Shown: positions 27,817 to 36,526 of the stretch, in pieces
Layout: each line of letters opens with the position of its first letter
Numbering within the stretch: position 1 is the stretch's first letter
NCBI GenBank assembly: GCA_028285495.1
Contig: JANQPB010000016.1
Location: 124,001 to 188,000 of the forward strand
Source: Acidimicrobiales bacterium
Lineage (GTDB): Bacteria; Actinomycetota; Acidimicrobiia; Acidimicrobiales; SZUA-35
Length of the DNA: 64,000 nt
Reading direction: 5' to 3'
Position numbers and translations under genes: made by a program
Notes under the pieces: generated by a model
Database searches by the model: none
The model's input: the letters and a program-made list of their open reading frames with translations, nothing else
Told to the model about the DNA's origin: nothing

Positions 27817-29028
27817 CTAGGCCAGGAGGGTGCCGCCGAGCGGCTCGCCGTCTGGCGGCGGGGGCGGGACGAAGAAGAAGCCTCCACCGAGCGGACGGAT
27901 GTACTCCTCGAGCACCTCGCCGTCGAGCCGGCGCTGCACGGTGATGAACCCGTCCTCGAGACTCCGCTGGTAGCAGACGAACAGCAGTCCCTGGTCGAGC
28001 TGATCGTTCTGGTCGAACCCGCCGACGTAGTTGAAGCCCCGCCGCAGGATGAGGTTCTTCTCGCTCCCCGGCGTCCGCGGGTTGGCCCTGGCGATGTGCG
28101 ACTCCAGGTCGGTGAACACCGGGGTGTCGGTCTCGTTCTCCATGCCGAGCGGGGCCCCGGAATCGCGGTGGCGACCGAACAGGTCCTCCTGCTCGTTGAG
28201 CCGGGTCCGGTCCCAGAACTCGACCATCATCCTGATGACCCGGATGGCCTGGTAGGTGCCGCCGACCGCCCACTCGGGCTGACCGTCGTCCGGCGAGACC
28301 CAGACCAGGTCGTCCATCAGCGACGGGTCGCCGGTGTCGAGGTTGGCCGTCCCGTCCTTGAACCCCATGAGGTTGCGGGCCGGGGCCACCCCGCGCTGCT
28401 CCTCGGCGATCAGCTTGTTGAAGCCCTCTCGCATCCAGCGGGGGATCAGGTCGCCCCGGGTCTCCCGCATGATCTGCCGGAAGGCGTGGACCGCAGCCTC
28501 GCTGCTGTCGGCGCTGACGGTGATCGACAGGTCGCCGTGGCTGCGCTCGGGCCGGACGAGGTAGTCGTTGAAGAACTTCGGCATGCGCTGCAGCTCGACC
28601 GGCTTTTGGTCGGCCAGCCCGAAGCGGTCGTCGAACAGCGAGTCGCCGTAGCCGACGACCACCGAGATGCCGGCCGGGCCGATGTCCTCGCCCAGGATGC
28701 CCGTGTCGAGGGCCGGGAACCCGCCGGGCAGGTCCTCGTAGGGCTCGCCGCTCATGACCTGCTCGATGCTCGACCCGAGCTTCGTCAGCGTGGCCGCCAG
28801 CTCGGATCGATCCTCGGCTCGAACGTCGAGGCCGGCCACGATGCCGGCCGCCGACGGGCCGGCCGTCACGCCGGCCTGGTGCTCACCCCGGTAGGGGTAG
28901 AGACGAGCAGGACCGCCCCCGACGGCACCGGCCTCGTCGTCATCGTCGTTGGTGCAGGCGACGGCGGTGGCGGCCAGTGCGGCCGCTCCTGCCGTCGCCA
29001 GGAACCGACGTCGGTTGTGAGGCTCCAT
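27817..29028 (-). CDS. efeB: Tat-exported DyP-type peroxidase (EfeB)
   Basis: Predicted 403-residue heme peroxidase. The N-terminus NRRRFLATAGAAALAATAVAC is a twin-arginine signal, possibly ending in a lipobox. The family motif GFKDGTAN (catalytic Asp225) and the C-terminal LDQGLLFVCYQRSLEDGF and GGGFFFVPPPP segments identify the EfeB group. It is expected to act outside the membrane, oxidising ferrous iron or porphyrin with peroxide for the Efe iron-uptake system. It follows efeO after 37 bases. AAAGGA precedes the ATG. Confidence 0.92.
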   Translation of the reverse strand: MEPHNRRRFLATAGAAALAATAVACTNDDDDEAGAVGGGPARLYPYRGEHQAGVTAGPSAAGIVAGLDVRAEDRSELAATLTKLGSSIEQVMSGEPYEDLPGGFPALDTGILGEDIGPAGISVVVGYGDSLFDDRFGLADQKPVELQRMPKFFNDYLVRPERSHGDLSITVSADSSEAAVHAFRQIMRETRGDLIPRWMREGFNKLIAEEQRGVAPARNLMGFKDGTANLDTGDPSLMDDLVWVSPDDGQPEWAVGGTYQAIRVIRMMVEFWDRTRLNEQEDLFGRHRDSGAPLGMENETDTPVFTDLESHIARANPRTPGSEKNLILRRGFNYVGGFDQNDQLDQGLLFVCYQRSLEDGFITVQRRLDGEVLEEYIRPLGGGFFFVPPPPPDGEPLGGTLLA

Positions 29029-29065
29029 CGGGGGGCGGTCCTTTCTCCTCGAGCTTCCTCGAGCG

Positions 29066-30016
29066 TCAGCTCAGTCCGAGAACTCCGTTCAGCTGCGACA
29101 GCGACTCGGCCAGCTGGCCGAGGGACGCCGCGAGCTCGGAACGCTCGTCGTCGGAGACCTCGTTGTAGTCTACGTACCCGTCCTCGTAGGAGCCGTACTG
29201 GGCGAGCAGGCCGTTGAGCTCCTCGAACTGGCTGTTGATGGTGGCCAGGAGGTCGGGATCGGCCTCCTCGAGGGCCGGGGTCAGCAGCTCGACCAGGGCC
29301 TCGGAGCCCTCGACGTTGGCCTTGAAGGCGAACAGGTCGGTGCCCGAGTAGCGCTCCTCCTCGCCAGACAGCTTCCCGTCCGGGGCCGCGACCTCCTCGA
29401 TCAGCTCCTGGGCCCCGACGGTGAGGGCGCCGGGGGGGAGGTCGAGCTCCGCCGCGGTAGCGGCCAGGACCTGCAGGTCGGCCTCGAGCAGGTCGGCGAA
29501 CGGGCCGGCGTCGCTCACGTCCTCCTGGACCCACAGGTACCACTCCAGCTTGTGCCAGCCGGTGAAGTTCGGGTCCTCGGGGCCGTCGAAGTCGTCCTCG
29601 CGGGAGTCGACCGCGCCGTCGACGCTCTCGATCAGCGCGGCGATCGGCTCGATGCGCTCCCACGGACGGCGGGAGATCTGGTAGTGGTCCTTGGCCGCGT
29701 CGATGTCGCCGGCCCGGATGGCGTCGGCGAAGACCTTGGTCTCGGCCTGCATGGTCTCGATCTGCTCCTGGACGTAGACCCGGTAGCCGTCGACCGCCTC
29801 GAGGATCAGCGGATTGTCGGTCTCCTGGGCCAGGTCCTCTTCGGCGATCCCGGTTGCCGATGCCGTGGCCGAGCCCGACCCCGACGCCGACGCCGAGCCC
29901 GAGCCGTCGTCGCCCGCATCGTCGTCGTCACCGCATGCCGCGGCCAGGAGGGTGAGGCTCAGGAGCCCCACCAGCAGGCGTCGAACGAGACGCCGGTCTT
30001 TGTTGCGAATGGACAT
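29066..30016 (-). CDS. efeO: EfeO-type imelysin (M75) lipoprotein
   Basis: Predicted 316-residue exported lipoprotein. After a basic start and hydrophobic helix the sequence reads LLAAACGDDDD, a lipobox-like site with Cys28, then a Gly/Ser/Ala linker and an imelysin domain. The iron-site motif HxxE is present in GWHKLEWYLW. Start at 30016 (MSIRNKDRR) has an AGAGG site upstream. It pairs with efeB. The third component, the permease EfeU, is missing from this neighbourhood, and no cupredoxin domain is present. Confidence 0.9.
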   Translation of the reverse strand: MSIRNKDRRLVRRLLVGLLSLTLLAAACGDDDDAGDDGSGSASASGSGSATASATGIAEEDLAQETDNPLILEAVDGYRVYVQEQIETMQAETKVFADAIRAGDIDAAKDHYQISRRPWERIEPIAALIESVDGAVDSREDDFDGPEDPNFTGWHKLEWYLWVQEDVSDAGPFADLLEADLQVLAATAAELDLPPGALTVGAQELIEEVAAPDGKLSGEEERYSGTDLFAFKANVEGSEALVELLTPALEEADPDLLATINSQFEELNGLLAQYGSYEDGYVDYNEVSDDERSELAASLGQLAESLSQLNGVLGLS

Positions 30017-30098
30017 CTTGAACCTCTTCCGTGGTCGGTTGGTCGGACGCCCGGGCGAGGTTCGTTCCTCTCCCCAACCCGAGCACGACGACTGAAGA

Positions 30099-30117
30099 GT
30101 AGGCATCCTTAACAGAC
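30099..30117. promoter_or_regulatory. Weak iron-box-like sequence upstream of efeO
   Basis: A 19-base stretch with TAGG and TTAAC half sites matches about half of the DtxR/IdeR consensus. It lies about 85-100 bases before efeO. The only support is partial similarity and the iron-uptake context. Confidence 0.2.
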
Positions 30118-30208
30118 GATACCAACGTTGGATCATCAACCAACGAAATCATCCCGACCACTTCGGTACTCGACCACGTTGCGGCCGCGGGTCGACGGCT
30201 CGGTCGGT

Positions 30209-33200
30209 TCAGCGGTAGGCCTCGAGGCGGGCCGCCAGCTCGGTCCGATACTCGGCGGCCCGGCGCAGCTTGAGGTCCTCGTAGCCTCGCACCAGGTCGG
30301 GCAGCTCGGCGATGGCGACGGCCTCCGTGAGGTTGTCGGCGGCGAGGCCGGCCAGCAGGCGATCGACGGCGTCGACGTACTCGCCCGGCAGCTCGCGCTC
30401 GATGCGGCGCAGCTCGGCCCGGCCGAACGGGTCGTACCGCGTTCCCCGCAGGCGCTTGCCCGCCCGGAGGGCCCGCAGGGCCGGGGAGGCCCACCGGCCC
30501 AGCTCGAGCTTGCGGTCGTAGCCGATGGCCCGGAGCATCGGCGGGTGCAGGTGCCAGGTCGTCGCCCCGCCACCGACCGACGCCGGTGCATCGCCGGCCT
30601 CCGGCAGGAGCAGGAGCCGGGCCACCTCGTACTCGTCCTTGTAGGCGGTCAGCTTGTGCAGGCCGCGGGCCACGGCCCCGGTCAACGCCGTCGACCCGGG
30701 TGCGGCCCGTTGCTCGGTCGTGGCCACCCGCTCGACCACCTCGACGAAACCGGTCGCGCAGGCGACGTCGGCGAATCCGATCAGGTCGGCGGCCAGGAGC
30801 GCAACGACCTCGCCGAGCTCGTCGCCGGCGGTGATCTCCCGAACCCGGTCGGCCAGGGATCGGGGCAGGTCGGGCACGGTCATGCGGGGGCCGCCGACGC
30901 CCGGCACGGCCTCGGCTCTGGCCTCGACCCCGGCCGGGTCGACCGCCCACCGCCGACCCCAGGCGAACGCCGCCCGGTTGGTCTCGACGGCCACGCCGTT
31001 CAGCTCGATCGCCTGCTCCACCGCCTCGGGTGACACCGGGACGTGACCGTCCTGCACGGCGACGCCGAGCAGCAGCACGTTGGCCGCCGCCGCCCCACCG
31101 GCCAGCGCAGCCGAGAGCGTGGCCGCGTCGACGACCCGGGGTGCCGCGGCCCCGGCCGCGGTCAGGCGAGCCTCGATCTCGGCGGTGGGGTAGGGACGCT
31201 CGGGCTCGACCACCATCTGGCCGGTTGGGGTCCGCTGCGACGAGACGATCACCGCCGTCCGGCCCGCCTGGGCCCCCGAGAGCGGCCCGTCGGCGGCCGC
31301 CACCATCCCGTCGAAGCCGATCAGCACGTCGGCCTGCCCGACCCCGACGAGGTTCGACGCGACCGGTGGACCGCCGCGGTCACCGCCGCCGTCGCCGCCA
31401 TCGCCATCGTCGGTCCGGCCGGATCGGACGAGCACGACGTCGGACACGACCGGGCCGGCCTTCTGGCTCAGGCCGGTCTGGTCGAGCCCGTTGACCTCCC
31501 AACCGTCGAACATCGCCGCCGTGGCCAGGATCTGGGCTGCGGTGACCACGCCGGTGCCGCCGATGCCGGCCATGCGCACCAGCACCCGGTCGGCGTTGCG
31601 GTCGGCCACGGTCGGCGGCGGTGGCGTGGAGCCTTCGACCCGGGTCGACCCGGCCCCGGTCGCGGCCCCATCGTCGATCGCCACCGTCATGAACGCCGGG
31701 CAGTCGCCCTTCAGGCAGCTCTCGTCGTAGTTGCACGACGCCTGGTCGATCGTGGTCTTACGGCCGAGCGGCGTGTCGAGCGGCTGGACCGAGAGGCAGC
31801 CGCTCACGTCGCCGCAGTCGCCGCAGCCCTCGCAGACCCGGTGATTGATGACCACCCGCCTGATCGGCGTCGGGATGCGGCCCCGCTTGCGGTCGCGCCG
31901 CAGCTCGGTGGCGCAGGCCTGGTCGTGGATCAGCACGGTGACCCCGTCGATGGCGGCGAGTCGCTCCTGGACCGCGACGATCTCACTCCGGTCGTGGACC
32001 TTCACCCCGGCCGGGAGGTCGACGCTGGCGTAGCGTCCGGGGTCGTCCGTGGTGATCGCCATCCCGGCGACGCCCTGGAGCACGAGGATCCTGGCCAGCT
32101 CGGTCACCCCGATTCGGTGGGTCGGTTCCTGCCCGCCGGTCATCGCCACCGTGTCGTTCCACAGGATCTTGAACGTCATCCGCTTGCCGGCGCCGATGCA
32201 GTGCTGGATGGCGAGCTGGCCGGAATGGAGGTACGTGCCGTCGCCGTAGTTCTGGAAGAGGTGGTCGGCCTCGACGAAGGGCTCCATCCCGATCCACTGC
32301 ACCCCCTCGTTGCCCATGGCGGTGATGCCGATCCCCTCCCCGACCCGCTCGGGGTCCATCAGCAGGGTCATGCCGTGGCAGCCGGTGCCCGAGCCGACCA
32401 GCGCACCGTCCGGAACCTTGGTCCCCCAGTTGTGGGGGCAGCCGGAGCAGAACGCCGGGGCCCGGTTCTCGCTCAGCGGGATGAGCGTTCGCTCCCGGGC
32501 CGGGGGCGGCTCGGGCGCCAACCGGTCACCGAGACGGATCGCCAGCCGGCGCCGCAGGCCGGGGAGGATGGCGTCGGCGTCGAGCGGACCCCACGAGCGG
32601 ATGAGCTGGTGACCGTCGGGATCGGTCTTGCCGAGCACCCGGGGCTGGTCCGGCCCGCCGTACAGGGCGTCCTTGATGAGCCACTCGAGGGTCGGGTTCT
32701 TCTCCTCGACGACGAGGATCTCGTCGAGGCCCCTGGCGAAGCCACGGACCAGCTCGGCGTCGAACGGCACCGGCATCCGGAGCTGGAGCAGCCGGATCCC
32801 GGCCCGCTCGATGGCGGCCGGCCCGTCGAGCCCGAGTCGGCGGAGGGCGTCGAGCATCTCGGTGTAGGTGAACCCGGTGGCGACGAGGCCGATCCAGGCG
32901 TCGGCGTCCGATGGGTTGGCCGTGACCCGGTTGAGCTGGTTCAGCACGCCGTAGGTGTTGGCCAGCGGCAGACGGACCTCGCGGAACTGGCGCTCGACCT
33001 CCAGCATCCGGGGGCCGAGGAACTGGGCCGACGGGGCGATGTGGTACGGCTCGCCCTCGTCGGTCAGGGGCAGCTCGGGCTCGACGTCGAGCGCCGGCAG
33101 GTGCACGGTCCCGGAGCCATCCGCGATCGGGGTCACGATCTTCATCGCCGACCACAGCCCGGTCGAGCGCGACAGCGCGACCGCGTGGAGGCCGAGCTCG

Positions 33201-33757
33201 AGGCACTCGGCGATCGTGCCCGGGTAGAGGATCGGCATGTGGAGGTCGACCAGGGTGGCGTCGGAGGACGACGGCATCGTCGAGGACTTGGAGGCCGGGT
33301 CGTCGCCGACCAGCACCACCGCCCCGCCGGTGGGGCTGGCCCCGGCGAACACGCCGTGGCGGAGGGCGTCGCCGGCCCGGTCGAGCCCGGGCGCCTTGCC
33401 GTACCAGATGCCGACCACGCCGTCGTAGCGGGCGTCCGGCCGGGAGAAGGCCAGCTGGGAGCCCATCACCGCCGTGGCCCCCAGCTCCTCGTTGACCGCC
33501 GGCTCGTGCACGATCGGGAGCTCCGGCACGAGCTTCAGGGCCCTGGCCAGCTCCTGGTCGTAGCCGCCGAGCGGCGAGCCGGGATAGCCGGAGGCGAACG
33601 CCGCGGTGTTGCGGCCGGCGGCCCGATCACGGCGCAGCTGGTCGAGCGGGATGCGGGCCAGCGCCTGGATGCCGGTCAGCAGGACCGTGCCCTCGGTGGC
33701 CAGGTAGCGGTCGGACAGCTGATAGCCGGGCGACGACGGGGCGGTGGTGTCGGTCAC
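30209..33757 (-). CDS. Fused indolepyruvate ferredoxin oxidoreductase (IorA-IorB type)
   Basis: Predicted 1182-residue enzyme that oxidatively decarboxylates aryl (or branched) 2-oxoacids to acyl-CoA. N-terminal alpha-type domains contain FASGYPGSPLGGYD and the TPP-binding region FCSGCPHNWGTKVPDG with GTGCHGM. A [4Fe-4S] cluster region follows (VCEGCGDCGDVSGC and SCNYDESCLKGDC). The C-terminal gamma/beta-type domain begins MAGIGGTGVVTAAQIL and ends with the DUF6537-like tail. The fused form is typical of aerobic bacteria. GTG at 33757 is set by AGGAGGT 6 bases upstream. A short Gly/Asp insert lies near residue 790. Confidence 0.93.
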   Translation of the reverse strand: MTDTTAPSSPGYQLSDRYLATEGTVLLTGIQALARIPLDQLRRDRAAGRNTAAFASGYPGSPLGGYDQELARALKLVPELPIVHEPAVNEELGATAVMGSQLAFSRPDARYDGVVGIWYGKAPGLDRAGDALRHGVFAGASPTGGAVVLVGDDPASKSSTMPSSSDATLVDLHMPILYPGTIAECLELGLHAVALSRSTGLWSAMKIVTPIADGSGTVHLPALDVEPELPLTDEGEPYHIAPSAQFLGPRMLEVERQFREVRLPLANTYGVLNQLNRVTANPSDADAWIGLVATGFTYTEMLDALRRLGLDGPAAIERAGIRLLQLRMPVPFDAELVRGFARGLDEILVVEEKNPTLEWLIKDALYGGPDQPRVLGKTDPDGHQLIRSWGPLDADAILPGLRRRLAIRLGDRLAPEPPPARERTLIPLSENRAPAFCSGCPHNWGTKVPDGALVGSGTGCHGMTLLMDPERVGEGIGITAMGNEGVQWIGMEPFVEADHLFQNYGDGTYLHSGQLAIQHCIGAGKRMTFKILWNDTVAMTGGQEPTHRIGVTELARILVLQGVAGMAITTDDPGRYASVDLPAGVKVHDRSEIVAVQERLAAIDGVTVLIHDQACATELRRDRKRGRIPTPIRRVVINHRVCEGCGDCGDVSGCLSVQPLDTPLGRKTTIDQASCNYDESCLKGDCPAFMTVAIDDGAATGAGSTRVEGSTPPPPTVADRNADRVLVRMAGIGGTGVVTAAQILATAAMFDGWEVNGLDQTGLSQKAGPVVSDVVLVRSGRTDDGDGGDGGGDRGGPPVASNLVGVGQADVLIGFDGMVAAADGPLSGAQAGRTAVIVSSQRTPTGQMVVEPERPYPTAEIEARLTAAGAAAPRVVDAATLSAALAGGAAAANVLLLGVAVQDGHVPVSPEAVEQAIELNGVAVETNRAAFAWGRRWAVDPAGVEARAEAVPGVGGPRMTVPDLPRSLADRVREITAGDELGEVVALLAADLIGFADVACATGFVEVVERVATTEQRAAPGSTALTGAVARGLHKLTAYKDEYEVARLLLLPEAGDAPASVGGGATTWHLHPPMLRAIGYDRKLELGRWASPALRALRAGKRLRGTRYDPFGRAELRRIERELPGEYVDAVDRLLAGLAADNLTEAVAIAELPDLVRGYEDLKLRRAAEYRTELAARLEAYR

Positions 33758-33903
33758 GGTGCGACCTCCTGGCGCGATCTCGGGTCGCCGTTGCGACCAC
33801 CTCCCGAGCATGACACAGGCGACCGGGCCCGTCCGGGCTGCGCCGACCGGCCGAGCGGCGGTGACCGCCGGGGCGCAGCACGGCCTCCGCCGCAGCGGCG
33901 CGC

Positions 33904-33909
33904 TAGCGT
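33904..33909 (+). promoter_or_regulatory. Leaderless -10 box of the DUF4129-MoxR-DUF58 operon
   Basis: TAGCGT, 6 bases before the ATG of the first gene. Confidence 0.6.
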
Positions 33910-33915
33910 TTCGGG

Positions 33916-34785
33916 ATGGCCGGGAGCAGGGTGCGAGCGGTGACGACCTGGCTCGGTCGACGACCGGCCGCCCTTCCCTTGCTGATCCTCGGGGCGGGGC
34001 TGATCGCCGTCGCCGCCGGACCGACGCCGGCCGACGGGGCCTGGGCCGGGGTCCCCGACCCCGACCTCGTCCAGAACGTGATCGTGGCCGTCGTGCTCCT
34101 CATCGCCGCCATCGGCTTGTTGATGTTGATCCTGGCCCGAGGCGGCCCCCGTCAGGAGGGACCGCAACGGAAGCGCTCGTGGCTCCCGTCGATCATCGCC
34201 CTGCTGGTCGTGTTCCTGTTCAGCCTGTCGGACTTCGAGGGCGAGCTGACCGAGGTCGAGGAGTCCGAGGAGCCGCCACCGGTCACCGCCGAGCGGACCC
34301 TGCCCGACGTCGAGCCAGGACAGGGCTTCGAGCCGACCGACGGAGCGGCGCTGCTCATGCTCGTGATCGTCGCCCTCGGCCTGCTGTGGTGGGCCCGGCG
34401 TGGCCTCGCCCCGACCGACCACGATGACGACGGCGAGGACCCGGCCGGGGGGACCGCCGCCATCGGCTCGGCGGTCGAGCGGGCCCGCGGCGACCTGCTC
34501 GACGAGCGTGATCCCCGGGCTGCCGTCCTCCTGGCCTACCGCAACCTCGAGGTGACGCTCGAGTCGTTCGACCTGCCCCGCCGACCGGCCGAGACGCCGA
34601 GCGAGCACCTGCGGCGGGCGCTGCCGGTGCTGTCGATCACCGAAGACGAGCAGTCCGGCCCCCTGGTCGAGCTGGCCGATCTCTACGCCAGGGCCCGGTT
34701 CTCCGACCACACGATCACCGCAGCCGAGCGGGACCGGGCGGCCGACGCCCTCGGCCGGGCCAGGCGCCGGTTGGTGAGCGGCTGA
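33916..34785 (+). CDS. DUF4129 membrane protein
   Basis: Predicted 289-residue protein with four hydrophobic segments (about residues 19-34, 54-73, 88-104 and 144-161), with an acidic extracellular-like loop (TEVEESEEPPP) between the third and fourth. The C-terminal domain (RDPRAAVLLAYRNLEVTLESFDLPRRPAETPSEHLRRAL) is the DUF4129 pattern. Such proteins accompany MoxR ATPases and DUF58 proteins, as here. Function in the complex is unknown. It overlaps the next gene in TGATG. Confidence 0.82.
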   Translation: MAGSRVRAVTTWLGRRPAALPLLILGAGLIAVAAGPTPADGAWAGVPDPDLVQNVIVAVVLLIAAIGLLMLILARGGPRQEGPQRKRSWLPSIIALLVVFLFSLSDFEGELTEVEESEEPPPVTAERTLPDVEPGQGFEPTDGAALLMLVIVALGLLWWARRGLAPTDHDDDGEDPAGGTAAIGSAVERARGDLLDERDPRAAVLLAYRNLEVTLESFDLPRRPAETPSEHLRRALPVLSITEDEQSGPLVELADLYARARFSDHTITAAERDRAADALGRARRRLVSG

Positions 34786-35486
34786 TGCTGCCGGACACGT
34801 CCAGGTCGATCTGGACCGACGTCGGCGCCGCCGGCCGGACGCCGACGGCCAGCGCCGCCGCCGGTCGACCGCCGCCACGGCGCAGCCGGGGCGGCCTGGT
34901 CTCGACGCTGGTCGCCGCCGCCGCCTTCGGCTTCGTGATCGCCGTGGTGCCGGACGGCCAGCGCCGGGTCTCGATCGACCTGTGGCTCGTCGGAGTGTCG
35001 GCCTGGGCCGGCCTGGCCCTGACCAGGCGGGCGCTCGAGCCCGTGCCGATGCGGTCGACCGGGCTCCGGCCGGCCCTGTGGCTGCGTACCCGCCGGGACG
35101 GTGCGCCGATCCGGCGGCCCCGCGGCGTCGGCGCGGTCGAGGGCAGCCTCGTCGTCTCGTCGGACAATCCCCGCAGCTACGACCACCGGCTCCGACCGCG
35201 CCTCCGGGCGATCGCCGATCACCAGCTGCGGGTCAACCACGGCATCGACCCGGCCGAAACGGATCGGGTCGCGGCCGTGCTCGGCGACCTCGCCTGGCTG
35301 GTCGACGACGCCCCGGCCGACCGACCCCCAACGGTCGACGAGATCGACCGGCTCCTCGACCGCCTCGGCCAGGCGGATCCGGGACCGGCCGGTACGGTCG
35401 GCTCCGGCGATCGCAGACCAGACGATGGCGGGCCGATCGGGCCAGAGCCCGACGACCGACCCGACCGGAGGGACCAACGCCGATGA
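34785..35486 (+). CDS. Small membrane protein of the MoxR operon, family not recognised
   Basis: Predicted 233-residue protein with two hydrophobic helices (about residues 38-56 and 65-82), a basic N-terminus and a Pro/Asp/Arg-rich C-terminal tail. I do not recognise the domain; a soluble helical segment (RSYDHRLRPRLRAIADHQLR) lies between. It overlaps both neighbours (TGATG upstream, ATGA downstream), so it is an integral operon member, probably acting with MoxR and DUF58 proteins at the membrane. Confidence 0.75.
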   Translation: MLPDTSRSIWTDVGAAGRTPTASAAAGRPPPRRSRGGLVSTLVAAAAFGFVIAVVPDGQRRVSIDLWLVGVSAWAGLALTRRALEPVPMRSTGLRPALWLRTRRDGAPIRRPRGVGAVEGSLVVSSDNPRSYDHRLRPRLRAIADHQLRVNHGIDPAETDRVAAVLGDLAWLVDDAPADRPPTVDEIDRLLDRLGQADPGPAGTVGSGDRRPDDGGPIGPEPDDRPDRRDQRR

Positions 35487-36526
35487 CCGACACCACCCCG
35501 ATCGACGCCGGCAGTCGGCCGATGACCGTCGACGAGGCCGCCACCACCTGCGAACGGATCCTCGACCGGATGGAGACGGTCATCGTCGGGAAGCGGCCAC
35601 AGCTGGAGTTGATCCTCGGCGGTCTGGCCTCGGGCGGCCACGTCCTCATCGAAGACCTGCCCGGCCTCGGCAAGACGCTGCTGGCCCGGTCGCTCGCCCA
35701 GGTCACCGGGCTGTCGATCGGCCGCATCCAGTTCACGCCCGATCTGATGCCGGCCGACGTGACCGGCTCCCTGCTCTACGACCAGGCCGAGCGTCGCTTC
35801 GAGTTCCGTCCCGGGCCGGTGTTCCACAACGTCGTGCTCGGCGACGAGATCAACCGGGCCCCGCCGAAGACCCAGGCTGCGCTGCTCGAGGCGATGCAGG
35901 AGGGGCAGGTCACCGTCGACGGCGTGTCGCACCCGCTGCCCCAACCGTTCGTGGTGCTCGCCACCCAGAACCCGATCGAGTTCGAGGGCACGTTCCCGCT
36001 GCCCGAGGCCCAGGTCGACCGCTTCCTGCTGCAGACCTCGCTCGGCTACCCGACGGCGGCCGAGGACGCCGAGATCATCCGGCGCCGCCTCGACCGCCGC
36101 ACCGATGCGGTGGCGCTCGAGCCGGTGGTCGACGGGTCGACGGTGCTGCGGCTGCGAGCCACGCTGGAGACGGTGACGGTGAGCAACCCGCTCGTCGAGT
36201 ACGTCGTCGCCCTGGTCCACGCCACGAGGGCCGACGCCCAGGTCCACGCCGGCGCCAGCCCCCGGGGCGTCGAGGCGGTGATCAAGCTGGCCCGGGCCCG
36301 GGCGCTGCTCGACCGACGCGACTTCATCGGCCCAGACGACGTGAAGGCGGTGGCGGTCCCGACCCTCGCCCACCGGATCGTGCTGCGACCCGAGTTGTGG
36401 GTGCGGGGGGTGAGCGCCGCGTCGGTGGTGACCCGCTGCCTCGACACGGTGCCGACCCCGACGACCCTGCCGTCCGGGGCGGGCCCGGCGATCGCCGACC
36501 CGAACGGCGAGGCCCGACCCGGGTGA
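35483..36526 (+). CDS. MoxR-family AAA+ ATPase
   Basis: Predicted 347-residue chaperone-like ATPase. Walker A LPGLGKTLL is at about 59-67, Walker B LGDEINRAPPKTQ has Asp119/Glu120, and sensor motifs appear in LATQNPIEFEGTFPLPEAQVDRF. The ATG at 35483 has GGAGG upstream. MoxR proteins act with DUF58 and often VWA proteins in metallo-protein or complex maturation; no VWA gene is present here. It overlaps DUF58 by 4 bases (GTGA). Confidence 0.93.
   Translation: MTDTTPIDAGSRPMTVDEAATTCERILDRMETVIVGKRPQLELILGGLASGGHVLIEDLPGLGKTLLARSLAQVTGLSIGRIQFTPDLMPADVTGSLLYDQAERRFEFRPGPVFHNVVLGDEINRAPPKTQAALLEAMQEGQVTVDGVSHPLPQPFVVLATQNPIEFEGTFPLPEAQVDRFLLQTSLGYPTAAEDAEIIRRRLDRRTDAVALEPVVDGSTVLRLRATLETVTVSNPLVEYVVALVHATRADAQVHAGASPRGVEAVIKLARARALLDRRDFIGPDDVKAVAVPTLAHRIVLRPELWVRGVSAASVVTRCLDTVPTPTTLPSGAGPAIADPNGEARPG

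Noticed and set aside
31043..33943. 966-codon plus-strand frame opposite the indolepyruvate oxidoreductase
   Set aside because: Composition is a mirror of the coding strand; no motif, start signal or promoter.
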